Below, piece after piece: positions 9,721-20,990 of a stretch of DNA of 64,000 nucleotides. The stretch comes from Paragonimus westermani (Eukaryota > Platyhelminthes > Trematoda > Plagiorchiida > Troglotrematidae): contig QNGE01002357.1 in NCBI GenBank assembly GCA_008508345.1, forward strand, positions 53,641 to 117,640. The letters run 5' to 3'. How positions within the stretch are numbered: the first letter of the stretch is position 1; every line of letters starts with the position of its first letter. The notes beneath the pieces are model-generated. The model saw only the letters and a list, made by a program, of their open reading frames with translations, did no database searches and had not been told where the DNA came from. Both the position numbers and the translations under genes were made by a program.

Positions 9721-12700
9721 TCGTTGATACCAATCACGATTCAGCCCGATTTGTACTTTAAATCGTTTCATTTCAGCTCTCTTGTTTTTATTTTCATGAG
9801 AGTCTAATGTTTAGGACTAACGAGAGGGTGCAAAATGAACTCATATCGTAACTGATATCCTCTGACTATTTTAATCATCTATCATTTCGTAATTTTTCTG
9901 GTTTGACGAAGCAATAAACCGTTGAATGACTGAAAGTTGGGATAACCCACTTCGGAACTTTGTCAAGTGAACAAATTGTACACAAAGTAAGTGATGGCAT
10001 AATTTTGTCCGCCTTTACAGAGCTCAGCCTTTTCAGCGGGAAACAATATTTTCATACTTATACATCTTATTCATTTTCAATTTGTATACTACGCAACATT
10101 TGTACCAACTATACAAAGACACTTAATACAAGAGAAGTAACAACCTAATATACGGAATTTGGAATTATATTCAATCGCAATTGGGTGATAGTACTCAGCG
10201 GTATTTTTGGGCAATGCCCACCACGTCTTTTAGTCTAGCCGCACCGGTGCTGACTAATTGATTCAAAGCACACACGGTGGATCAGATGAATTCAGAGTTT
10301 TGACTTTTCAGGCTGACTTTTTGAACTATCATTGCCATTTGTAGTTACAGCCGGCATTCCCTTGAGCACTGACTGATACTGTGGACTGACGTCAAGTGTA
10401 CATTACTGAGTTTAGCTTTCGGTATGTCAAACGAAAATCAGCAAGGCATATGAAGCTGAGCTAGAGATATTTCAAGTAAACTTACAAGCAAACTAATCTT
10501 CACAATCTCAGTAAAGTGACCCGCAACCGGAGCAAGTTGCCAACTAGCACATTGTCTGCAAGCAAATGTTTGGATGGAATGGACCATTTGTTGTACAACG
10601 ACGTAACAATGAACAATTTCCCAGCGAATTATTGACCTTGGTTTGACTAAAGAACTACACTGGTCCGCTGTTGGTTCACCTCTATAAAACTGCTCGCATT
10701 ACAGAAAATGATAATGAATAACAGAAAGCAGTCAGAAAATTCACGTCAGTTTCCAGTTGAAGTGAACTTCCACCAAGTTATTCCATCCTTATAGCAGAGG
10801 ACACAAACAATGATCTGGTCATTTCTATCAAAGAAAACCCTTATGGTCTGTATGCTGAATGGATGTAGTAACCTGACAAGCAGTACTGAAGGAAATGTGT
10901 ATTGTTTACTCTCGTGACAATAAAAACGTCCATTTTGTTGCAAACTGACATATGCGCATTTGGGTTGACCAGTCTTTTATACGATAGCATGATCAAATAT
11001 TTTATATGTAAACGCATAACACAACAAACGTTTAATAGTAGTCTTTACAAGCATAAGGGTATTTTGTCTAACCCCCTTATAAAAAGAAGTACCAGACCGC
11101 TATAAGCATTATTGTATTATGCGGTCAGGCCTCGAACTCGCATCCGCATAATTTAGGACAGCCGTATTAGCCCCTGTATTAGTAATCGCTCTTCGTGCAA
11201 GTCAAAACCATTACACCCAAAGCTCGACCACAATGACTTTTGAGAAATGCCATGATTGGTGAAACAGTTTGATAAAAGAGAGTAATTTTCAAATTTATCA
11301 CAGTCGAATCTGAGTGAAAGTCGTGCCTTAAGTGGCGACAAAGGTATAATCAACTGAAGGAATCCAACATAAATGATGCCACATTGCCGCAATTCTACTT
11401 TGGAAGACGCTGTCTGTACAATCTATGTGGGTGAAAAAGCTTCAATCAGAAAAATGCTTTTAAATTTTGAGACAACTTGTTCAATTTGTATAGACCAGTT
11501 AACACTTGTTTCAGAACCTCCGTAAACATGTTAATCGTTGTGTGAATTGATTGGTCGTCATTACCCTAGACTTACTCACCAGAGTTGATGGGCACCAGTG
11601 AAAGACCACTAATTCGGTTTATTGCAACCTATCAGACACTATTCGGACGTTGATCCGACCAGTCACCGAGGTCAGCTGATAACACCAAACAGAACAAAGC
11701 AGGCAGTGCTATATTTAAGTATCAGGTTACCAGGACAGCAAAAAAATGTTGGCATTTGTCGCACGGACGTGTGTTTATGTGACGTTCACTTTTCAAGAAA
11801 TATATCACGTTAGCACGTTAGCGGAAATCTCTCTAGGGCACGAAACACTGTCCTGCTCACTTCTAACATTTAAACTCCTCATAAGCTGCCTGACCTTAGA
11901 GCTCACGTCCCTTAAATTCATCCTCACCGGCTGTTTGTTTCCGTATGATTAGACATATAAATATTTGAAACTGCTAGTTTGCTGCCAGGTTCATAATAAA
12001 CCAAATTGTTCTGCAACAACACACAGCCGTTATGATACTAATTCACACAAAACTAGTGAAAACTAGTCAAACGTGCATTTTTATGGACAACGTTTTTCTT
12101 ACAGTCCCTTTGGTTGTCAAGACGTAACTCGCAAACCGAAATGACTTCTTCGACCATAGCTAAAGTTATTTGGCATAATCCAGTATGGAACTCACTGCGT
12201 AATGAGGGACACCCCAAGAGGCCCATTGAACAGTGTTAATTATTTCGAAATATTCATCAGACCCACGAGCGTTTACAGAATTTTCAAACTGTGTAGTTTA
12301 TATCCGGACAATTTTCGCCGTATCTTCATAGGCGTAGACGACAAACAGTTCACGTATCAGCAACGGCAGACGGGTAAATCAGCAAGGAAAGTCGAATGTC
12401 TATAACCAGACCATCCAGCTAACTCTCATATCAGAGTCCAAATCGTTACAATTAGAATCCAACTTGGTCAGCTTCTCCTTTTAATAATGGCAACAACATT
12501 TGACTCATGGAGTTTCATCAGCACCAACCTCCTCCAAACACTGAGTAGCCTTCGCGGGCTTGATGCTATTTTCATAACACATGCGGACTAAGGAGCAGAC
12601 ACGCTGATATAGAGAGGAAAGACCATGTGAACAAAATGTCGAACATCCTCCCAAACTGAACCAAGCTTAACAAACCGGTGAGTGAGAGTGACAATACGAT

Positions 12701-12851
12701 TATGAAGGAGGGCTAAGCAGTAGATGGTTTGAGACGAGTTTTGCATAAAGGAGGAATTACAGCAGTTAAGTGTAACCAACTCAAACCGACCGACCCAACC
12801 GTCTCTTGTCCATGCGATCTACCAATGTTTCACAAGGCAAAGTAGCCACTC
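9721..12851. other. Non-coding stretch; PLE 3' region then unassigned DNA
   Basis: The first 150 bp should be the 3' untranslated part of PLE copy B. A hairpin AGTC...GACT between TTCATGA and CGAGAGG (about 9,797-9,833) is vaguely hammerhead-like but lacks the core, so it is not annotated as one. The remainder holds no recognised element. The region just before 12,851 may contain unreadable N-terminal PLE sequence. Confidence 0.4.
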
Positions 12852-13037
12852 AGTCCTATACTGGATATGTGCAGTTCAATCTCTCTTGCGACCGCGAAGT
12901 GGTTAGCACAATACCTTGAATAAATTCGTGACACCTTCAATTTTCCTATCAGGATCAAAACTACTGACATTCATAATAAGTACGTGTTCCTCAGATGTTT
13001 CCCATCGTTTCATTTTTGAACACGCAAACCAAAACCA

Positions 13038-13484
13038 GTGCTCAAAGAGCTTCTACTGCGCTACACACTTAATATGCAACTGAAGCTAAACGACCTGTTG
13101 TACCGTCAAACTGACAGAATGGTGATGGGTTTCCCATTAGGCCCACAGCTTGCAGGTATTTTCATGAGCAAGCTGGACAGTCGACGGTTAAACCTTGCCA
13201 TTAAAACGTGTTACTGTAAGCGATACGTGGATGATATTTTCGCTGTACTCATCTGGGACCATGATCTAACTCATGTTGTACGGCTAGTCATTCAAGCACA
13301 CCGTTCTACCACATTCACTTGTGAAACAGAATCGACAAACATTTTCCATTTTCTAGACGTGATTCTGAAAAGACAGCTAGATGAAGTTTTGCAGTGCTCG
13401 ATTCATGGTGAGGCAGTGTGGACTGGGAAGTATATGCATCTTAATAACTTCGTGCCGCTCAAACCGAAGCGTAACATTAATTGA
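13038..13484 (+). pseudogene. Penelope-like reverse transcriptase palm and thumb (148-codon open frame)
   Basis: This is one of the longest open frames in the window. It starts LKELLLRYTLNMQLKLND, followed by YRQTDRMVMGFPLGPQLAG (motif B; consensus DG-AMGSPLGP, so G to R and S to F changes), CKRYVDDIFAVL (motif C, both aspartates intact at 13,224-13,235), ETESTNIFHFLDVILKRQ (motif D region) and AVWTGKYMHLNNFVPLKPKR (the TWTG-Y-NF-SFVPL-KRN block typical of Penelope RT). The ATG at 13,038 is internal to the RT domain, so it is not a true start; motif A and the N terminus are missing or garbled upstream. The stop after RNIN is a mutation, since KRFDNVIRENGYSDRFL continues in the same frame. Confidence 0.85.
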
Positions 13485-13772
13485 TGTCTTGTGACCAGAA
13501 CAATGAAACATTGTTCTACACAGTCACTCGATAATGAAGCAAAAAGGTTCGACAACGTAATAAGGGAAAATGGCTATTCCGACCGCTTTTTAACCTCGGA
13601 CGTGGTTATATAAGTATCACTTGTTTCGGTTACTACGGAGGGTAGGCAGGCCATCTTCTACTATCTATCCTTTAAGATTGATATCAAAAGGGAAATCAGT
13701 CGTTGACTATATCTGACTTATAGACACACCTTCCCGTCGACAGCATCAGGGAGCTGGCTCATTATTTCGCCC

Positions 13773-13991
13773 TTGGTTACCTCAAACCTGACAGAAAAAT
13801 TACCTGTCCCCAACCAATCTATGCGTATGCGTTCATTCACTTGCTGTTACACAGAGGAATACATAGACCGTTTGACTAAGCATTTATCCAAACGAATCAA
13901 GGAACATCATCCTACCTGGCTCCGGACTGGCTTAATCAAAATTATCAACAGCGCAGTAATCGCACCTTTTGCCGATACGGATCCAAAGTAG
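13773..13991 (+). pseudogene. Penelope-like GIY-YIG endonuclease domain
   Basis: The frame reads PNQSMRMRSFTCCYTEEYID, then RLTKHLSKRIKEHHPTWLR, then INSAVIAPFADTDPK. The expected pattern is YSFTC-CG--YIGRTTR-LS-RI-EH-P-WL followed by SAI--HL-DTGH. The YIGRT motif survives as YIDRL (G to D, R kept, T to L) and the Cys pair as CCY. The nuclease normally nicks the target to prime reverse transcription. Loss of the Gly and Thr around the catalytic Arg would be expected to inactivate it. A further 150 bp carries a shredded C-terminal tail. Confidence 0.8.
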
Positions 13992-14338
13992 GCTTTCACG
14001 TGATCTCCAAATTCTGGCCAACCATCACACACTGGTGAGATGTTGGATATTAGCCACTGCGGAATCCATTGTTATCCGATTAAGCAATCCAGTTATTTGC
14101 TCCCAGACGAAGTTCTTACAGGCATTGTAGTTGCCATGGCCAAAAGTCGCATCACTGTCTCCATTGACGAGTTCTGTGACCTAATTTCGATATCCCTCGT
14201 CACTCATCACGATCATCAGTGGCTCAACTTTTGAGTGACTTAGTCCGTTTGTTTAGAATTCTGCAAATTATTATGTGGACCTATGGAACTTGCCTTAATT
14301 TTGAGTTAATTTCATTGAACCCATATAAATTTCTTAAT

Positions 14339-14373
14339 CTGATGAAGAGCTATGGGAAACAAATTTGTCACCG
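14339..14373 (+). ncRNA. Possible hammerhead relic about 190 bp after PLE copy C
   Basis: CTGATGA (14,339-14,345), ten bases, GAAA (14,356-14,359), the palindrome CAAATTTG (14,360-14,367) and TC (14,368-14,369, giving GUC) occur in exact hammerhead order. However, the ten bases between the core parts do not pair as helix II and the flanks (TTAAT and ACCGT) do not pair as helix I. It may be a decayed ribozyme, since it sits where one is expected, or a coincidence. Confidence 0.25.
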
Positions 14374-14832
14374 TTTTCCTCTGTAAAGTCAAACTATTAG
14401 GATTCACATTTATTGTTGCCGCAACGACAGTAACACCTCGTGTAGATAGCCAATTCTTGACAAGTTACACGTGTATGAGCTTTCGAATAGATCGGCAGAC
14501 AGCAGTGTTCAGTCACGATACCGTAAGGGCTGAACGTCAAACTAGGTTGCCTTATCTGTTTGGAGTTGCTACGATAGAAAACAGTATGCGATCTGATTGT
14601 TTGCTTTGACTATGATAACATGCGTTTGACCAAGTTATTATTTACCTCACCCCTAGAGAGGCTTCATCACTTTCCTAATGAATGACCTGGTGTGTTTATC
14701 CAACAACCACATGTTCTGTAACAAAACTGTCTCTTCGTCAACAATATTGTCCGTTCACTCGTCTAGTTGATCAAACTATATAGGAATTGTGGAATCGCTA
14801 AACGAGCAGTCGGAGATGTGGTTTAATTCAAG
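14374..14832. other. Non-coding, nothing recognised
   Basis: Holds an 85-codon ORF (14,352-14,609) with no recognisable motif, overlapping the possible hammerhead. No other feature seen. Confidence 0.4.
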
Positions 14833-14905
14833 CCGAAAATCATCCACAGTTGTTCGCGCTGTCACACCTTCATAATCTTACCCCCTTTCGAAAAGACTGA
14901 TATAC
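14833..14905 (-). repeat. SINE-like family S1, 3' part only
   Basis: On the plus strand the segment reads AAAATCATCCACAGTTG, then TCGCGCTGTC and CCCCCTTTCGAAAAG. The same order (ATCAC-CACA--TTG-TCGCAGC...CTTTCGAAAAG) occurs at 15,465 and 47,033. The family's tRNA-like boxes, seen in other copies, lie on the minus strand, so this is the downstream part. It is diverged and partial. Confidence 0.5.
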
Positions 14906-15464
14906 GTCATCCAATAGGCTTACAAGCTTCGCTGCTGACATACGTGTTTCTTCTTGAATAGTAAAAGAACGCTCGGTGTAATTTTTGCGCCTACAATCGG
15001 CTGTTTAATAGGAAAAATGGGTTTATCATTATATATCAGTCATCTCACCACGAAGTACTTGGGATAAACAACATTGTGTCATCAGTGGGCGTTTCACTGT
15101 GTTCTGACCAAGTTGATATATAAGCAGTGTGGTAGCGGAATATGTCACTCGACAGAAGCCTTGAATCATCCATCCAAGAAACCTACTTAGTTATCGCTTC
15201 AAGAATGTCCAGCCGAACGTGAAATGGATTTTGCTTAACATGTGGAATGCAATTGCTACACTGAAATAACAAAACCGTCTTCTCTCTCTTTCTGATTGGT
15301 AGCGCTCTCCTTATTCGCATTGTTGACACCTTTTGAAGTTTTCACCCTCAAATCCAATCAGTAGTTTGAAACAGAAATCCGTTGTGTAATTAAATTGCCT
15401 ACAGAAACGTGGTTGCAGACACAAATGAAACTTTTGCCATTGATTAAGTTTTATTAGTTTTCAA

Positions 15465-15635
15465 GTTGACCATCACTCACATTTGATCGCAGCGTTCGCA
15501 TTCAGATAGACTTTCCAGCTGGCCTCTTTCGAAAATAAGCATTAAACTCGAGTTTCGCTCTCATTAGAGCTCATTAGTAGTGCATATCCTTGCAATTTTC
15601 CACGTTTCCGAATCACATTGCTTGTTGGATAAAGC
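15465..15635 (-). repeat. SINE-like family S1 copy
   Basis: Shares with the copy at 47,033-47,245, in the same order, CACATTTGATCGCAGC, GGCCTCTTTCGAAAA, TAAACTCGAGTTTCGCTC, TTAGAGCTCATTAGTAGTGCA and CCACGTTTCCGAATCAC. The last block corresponds to the box B region of better copies on the minus strand. The box A end is not recognisable here. Confidence 0.6.
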
Positions 15636-16598
15636 AAGCTGGAGTATTTTCATCTAACCATCTTGCTTTCGAAAGAGTAGTTTTTTACCATGTCTGCCCA
15701 GTCGTCAACCTACTGAACATGAATCTCTGACGACCAATTTACAATCGAATATTTAGATCACTTTAGCAGATGGTTGCTGCAAAATATGTGATTACTTGGA
15801 ATTGTTTACATACCGTAATGTTGCAACCAGGAAATACTTCCAAATATGAACAGAGAAGTGTAGTGATTTTGTCCTATCAAATGTCTAAGTGAATGGACAA
15901 TTCTTCTTGGAAGTCGAATGGTTGTTATCAAGTTTTGTTGATAGCTTTTTAATCTACTTGACACCTGAGAAGAAGTATGTTGTTGCGTTAAAACTATAAG
16001 TTGGACAGCCGAAATCCTAAGTTTAATAAGATTTTTTCAACTGAAACACTTATCAAAGTAAATTTGGCACATCAGTTACCTAAAGAAGAAGCTAGAAATT
16101 AACAGTAGCATTCCTCTCAGTGAGGTAATCGAATAGAAAAGGCTAGTGAAGCACTGCTCTGCATACATTACATAGGACTCAAGCGAAAAAAACGATTTTT
16201 AAGTTTTCCAGCCAAGTTGTTAGCAAATCGTATTAAAGAGTCATCAGTGTTTTTTATCACAAATTGTCAGCCTTATTATTTCCAGCAAGCCGTCAGACAA
16301 ATGGATAGCGAACTGGTTACACTGATACCGCTCTCCACAGTTTCGTGTATACTTACGCGATGTATTTCATTCCACGCGTTGATGTGTGTATGTTTAATTT
16401 GGTGTAAACCTGCACTGTTGCGGTGTCTTAAAAAACAGAAAATTAACCTGCTGAAAACGTTTCCAAACGAACTAACAATCGACCTTAGTTAGAAGAGGGT
16501 CAACAAATAAATTGACTTTTGGTGATGACTGATTGACCGTAGAAAAAAGTTAGCAATGTCATTTGCCAATCTTTGCTTTATTATCCCGCTTTTATTCG
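15636..16598. other. Non-coding, nothing recognised
   Basis: AT-rich sequence with short chance ORFs only (for example 16,217-16,492, 91 codons, no motif). No repeat family seen in it. Confidence 0.4.
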
Positions 16599-17396
16599 TC
16601 ACATCTGCAATGGAAGTGTTCTGCACGAAACAGTCGTGTTTTCGGTTGGCAAGATCATCTCTTTCGTAGCCTTGAAATCCTTCTGAGATAGTTTTACCTT
16701 ACAATATTGACTTTCATGATCATGGTTGGCGGCATCCGATTCGGATTTGCCTGTCACAGTGACCGAAGCCAAAGGACGCCTGCGCTTATATATCACTGCA
16801 ACTGGCTTGCGCTGCACTAATTGCAGTTCCACCAACACACCACATATCCAGTGTAAACCCGAAGGAATAAGACCGGGAGGTGTGCCAGTTGGGCCTTTGT
16901 GTCCAGCCGGCCAATGCTGGTTAGCCACTTGATTGGCTAATACGGAAAGGAAACTCTTATCTCTCGGACACTAAACAGAGAGTCTGCAATGACGAGATCT
17001 AAACTAGGAAGAAAGATTCGTGAAGTGTAATACAAGAAGCGTTGCAGTATAGGATTGCATGTTAGTGCAACCTAATGAAGATGGGGATGAAAAGCAAATA
17101 TCTCGACAAACTATGAAAAGCCAGGCAGACCTGTCATCATACAAAGCACCAACGAAGCCGAAGAAAAGAATGGATAGAAGTCCACAGACACGCATCTGCT
17201 TTTTGTCTGGCTGCTCCCCTTCGGCCAATCTGACAAGGTTGAACCCGCAAGGACCGAAGTCACAGTCAGCACAGCCCTCTGGATCTAAACAGCACGCAAG
17301 CCTGACCACCACGCCAAGGTAGCAGATCATACGGGTAGCACCGCGAACATCGTGCCTTCTACAGTGTTCAAGATTCTTACGAGATAATTGATTCAC
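16599..17396 (-). repeat. Isolated repeat resembling the 5' region of the LINE at 43-46.6 kb
   Basis: This block looks less AT-rich than its surroundings. The sub-block 17,231-17,330 matches 46,371-46,470: both contain TGACAAGGTTG, AAGGACCG, GGATC-AAACAGCAC-CAAGCC, GACCACC and CAAGGTAGCAG. At 46.4 kb this precedes, on the minus strand, the endonuclease ORF of an RTE-like LINE, so it is probably a 5' untranslated region. Here no endonuclease or RT follows on either side. Long overlapping ORFs on both strands (16,599-16,928 and 17,004-17,396 minus; 16,726-16,932 and 17,059-17,322 plus) reflect the composition and have no domain I recognise. Confidence 0.5.
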
Positions 17397-20300
17397 AGCT
17401 AGTGGAAAAGGTTATTTCTTGGTGGAACAACGACTACTTTAGACGTGAACTCGAAGAGTATATCAAAATATCTGGAAGAAAATCTTTCATTTGGAATCAC
17501 GACAGAAACAGTCAACTTTTACAATGGCCTTTAAACAACGGTTGTATGAGTGATGTTATTTGGCACACGTTGCTAAACGTGGCTGTACCACACTGTTTGG
17601 TTTCTTACTTCTGATGAAAAGATAACCTAATTTTAGATTGCGAACACATTTCAATAGAAGACTTTCAATGAATTGCAGAAGAGATATGTCAGTCTTGCTA
17701 CCTTATTTCCTGAAACTGTATTCCTGACAGACGCGTTGGCACAAGCAACAAAATGTGAAAAGTTCCCTTAAATTATGCAACACCGTGTATTATGAAACTC
17801 AGAAAGTGGTATTAAATAGCAAAAAACACCTCCATAGTTCAAATCATTTTTTTGTCTGAGAATCAGCTCAGAGAGTTTAGCATGCCTGGAAAAATCCGAA
17901 CTCGCGCGCAGAGTGTACAGTATGTCAAAGGTATTATTCTTTAATGTAATGTGGCACAGTAAAAGTGTAATGGAAAATAGGTAGGTGTAAGGACTTTCAT
18001 CAAAGTAAACTAGAAGTGTGGGGTCCACGATAGGACGCCAAACAGCCAAGACCAATTTTTGTAAAGGTTTTTTATATGTCTATACAGTAACGTAAACTGA
18101 TGAACTAGAATAAGTAGGCATACTTTTAACAAATTCAACAATTCACTGAGTTGCTTATCTGAAGACAACACAATATTATGTGTTTAAGATGATTAGTTGG
18201 TTAATGCTGCAATTCGGTTTTCTTTAGGTATGGTTTGCTCAAATCAGTCAAATCACAGAGATAAAATGGAGCTAAATGTTGGCGAATTATTTTGCGTACA
18301 GAAAATTTCGGACTGTATAGACAAAATCTCTGTTTGCTTAGGTATGACAGTTCGGCTTCAAAAAACGAGACTTCCGTCCCGACGAAAATCCTTAAGGCAG
18401 GGGTTAAAACAAGATTCACACTAAAACTAGTACCTTAACGTAATTTCTTCAGAAAGATTTGTAGCCATGTGATCACTTTGGAATTGTTACCAGTGCAAGG
18501 TTTTTTTATTCTGATAAGTCGTAGCAAAGAGTTGAGCAGTTTTATTTCGATTGAGTCTGTATGAAACAGCGCAGATTTCTAACTCACCGGCTTTCAAAGT
18601 ACTATTGCGTGTCATCTTCAAGAAGGTTTCAGCTGTCTGAGGACTTTGTTTTTCGTGTTGGCCATTCTGGTAGGTCACAGGCTGGTAGAACTGATGGGCT
18701 ACATTTCAAAAGCGTCCACCAATAACTTCTTTGCTTGGGTCGTAGTTCAGGGTTTAGAAAGTAGTTTGTCCCCGCCTCAACCTGCTAAAAACAGTAGATG
18801 GCAGCACATCATTTGAGTATCAAGGCCCCGTAGATTACGTGTAAAGTCCAGCAAAATGGATGACCCAAACTCCTAGTGATACGAAGTATAGTTCCGAGGA
18901 AGATGTGTGCAACTTCTGGCCTGAGGTTTGTGTACACTAGAAAGGGGTATACAGCCAGCCTCTCCACTAATATGAACGAGTCTTATAGCTTGTCGTACGG
19001 GTGTATTCAAAGACATAATAGCCTAAATATTCTCAACTATAACGAAATATTCGCGAGCTTCTTTAAGATTAGTGTGATCAGGCTAGATCACGCAAAATGG
19101 ATTTTAAATTTTAAAGTAGTTCGATGGGATAAACTACTCAACTACTTTCTTGTACATTCCAGTTTTCACTCGGTGAAGTTTAATTAAATCCCGTCAAAGA
19201 TTAACTAAGATGGCCCATCTACTACAGTGGCAGGTTCAAACCCTGAAAACTGAATTATAACATTATGATGTGATCGATGGATCGCGTTGAATGTACGTGT
19301 TTGTCATAGTGTTCATAAATCCGTTTTATCAAAGTGAATGATGGAGTTTCGCAGATGTTTATTCCAGCCTTCAAACACCCTAATGGTTTAACAGTCGAAT
19401 ACTCTCTATTAGCTAGTTGAATGCTGCGCGTGGCTGTAGTGTTCTGGTCAACGCACTCTTTTTTCAGTAGAGCGACAGTCGTAAAATGCATTTTCTTAAG
19501 ATGAACTTGCTCAAAAATGGCTTTTTTTTATTACGGACACTACAAACTTGATTTACAATCGCCTGGCACACGATTAAGATCATCCGATCAATCATCTCGT
19601 GGCCATGGACCTCAGTTTATTGACAATGGTTTAAATAGGCTTAGAGGGTCATGCGCACCTTAATGTTCAGTGGAAGTAGGACCAAACTCCCCTAAAATTA
19701 AAAAAATTTCAAAGGCAAAGACTTTACTTCCCATGAACCATGTTCAGTTACTTTCCGAACGAAATTGGGTGAGCTCAAGTTGCTCCTCTTCACGTCGGAG
19801 CTGAGTAAATTTAAATGCGAAACATTCATTCACAGGTGTGTTGGTAACTATTATACATTCCTGATTACCAACCTTTCAGTGTGCTGCTTTTGTGTGTTTG
19901 TAAGTTTGTTTATGCAACCAAGGGACTTCTTGTTTCCGTTGACTTCCTTGCATCTTGTTTCCGGACACTTTTTGTTTGTGGCTCGGAAAGTTTTTCAACG
20001 TCCATTGAATCGAGAAATGACAGCCGTTGTTAATATTACGATCTTACCTTAGTGTGTTGTGAGTTTGTCACTTTGTATCTCAGTCTTTCATACGCGAGTA
20101 ACAAACAAAAACCCATAAAAACCAAAAATTAAATTGCCAAAAACGCAGTTTCCCAAACAGGTTTTTCGACAACAACAAAAGAAGTCATTTGACGTTGCAG
20201 CAGAGTTTCGAAACATAAAAAGTTTTCGCTGTACTCTAAGTCTTTTGCTCTGCTCTGGATTAAAAGAAAACTGGCGGCTTTTCACTTTGCTAGCGTTTTG

Positions 20301-20869
20301 TTATGCATTTTGTTACATTTTGAAGTCTTTTTTGTAGTTTTGACAACCAATTCAATGACAGAATGACAGTTAGTCGCTATGGTTACTAGTGATCGTTAAG
20401 TAGCTGTCCTATAAAATTATTTGGGATCGTCGTAAGCCACCACAAAACAGGAACACGTGTACTGCCGAACCAATACACCAACGTAGATCATGAGAAAAGC
20501 AACATATGCAGAAGTTACCCACACAAATATTTTATATTTTGACAACGCGCAGACACGATGCGGAGCCAGTAAAATGACAAACGAAGCAAACGAGCATTCA
20601 AGTTATACCCCTTGGCAAAATGATGGGAAAATTCAATTTTGTGGCAAATTTTCCTAACAAACACGCGGTTTCGTACATTTCTTTGGAAAACTACTGTCAA
20701 GCCTGTGAAAAAATTTTACTTGTTTCGAGGTAGATCACATTAGGTTCAAACATCAATTTGCTTAAAATGTCCGGGGAGAAATTAGTAGAGTAGGTTACAT
20801 GCCTGCAGGGAATTGGAGGTACACATTCTGTCCATTTGGATTTAATATTTCAGCAACGCACATACAACA
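17397..20869. other. Non-coding stretch without recognised elements
   Basis: No transposon domain was read. Box B-like GGTTCAAACCC at 19,232-19,242 has no convincing box A. A 36-bp block at 19,799-19,834 resembles 55,156-55,192. The segment 18,228-18,341 is flanked by TTTTCTTTAG and GTATGA and is open in one frame, which is compatible with, but weak evidence for, a small exon. Confidence 0.4.
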
Positions 20870-20990
20870 AAAGTTGTGACTTGTAATTTATCCTAGCTAT
20901 CAGGTTCTTACAGACATTCCAATCAGTACCTTTCGAAAAGGGGCGATAGAGTCTGGCTTCGCTCTTGTTAGAACACGTGATAGTACAAAT
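20870..20990 (-). repeat. SINE-like family S1, partial copy
   Basis: On the plus strand it reads CAGTACCTTTCGAAAAGG, then GGCGATAGAGTC, then TTCGCTCTTGTTAGAACACG. This follows the family order CTTTCGAAAAG-AGCGCTAAACTCG-TTTCGCTCTTGTTAGAGC. The tRNA-like part is missing. Confidence 0.5.

Larger units (their letters stand above)
12852..14150 (+). mobile_element. Penelope-like element copy C, most complete copy (RT + GIY-YIG endonuclease)
   Basis: A 1.3-kb stretch that can be followed domain by domain on the plus strand: RT fingers (SLATAKWLAQYLE at about 12,890-12,925), the RT palm and early thumb in one open frame (13,038-13,484), the thumb (KRFDNVIRENGYSDRFL near 13,540-13,590), the GIY-YIG endonuclease (about 13,800-13,990) and a decayed C-terminal tail to about 14,150. 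Penelope-like elements code for exactly this RT-GIY-YIG pair and lack the integrase of LTR elements. Several stops and frameshifts separate the domains. Terminal repeats could not be delimited by eye. Confidence 0.85.

Noticed and set aside
9797..9833. TTCATGA-AGTC...GACT-AACGAGA after PLE copy B
   Set aside because: The core differs at two positions from CTGATGA and at one from GAAA; helices I and III are absent. Too weak to call a hammerhead.
11105..11160. Minus-strand GCGAGTTCGAGGCC as box B of a tRNA
   Set aside because: A suitable box A and cloverleaf are missing.
12479..12520. Minus-strand CTGATGA followed by ACTC-CAT-GAGT and CAAA
   Set aside because: It looks like a hammerhead core with a good helix II, but GAAA is CAAA, no helix III or cleavage triplet follows, and helix I does not pair.
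19170..19260. Box B-like GGTTCAAACCC as a tRNA or SINE
   Set aside because: No box A at the right distance and no terminal stem.
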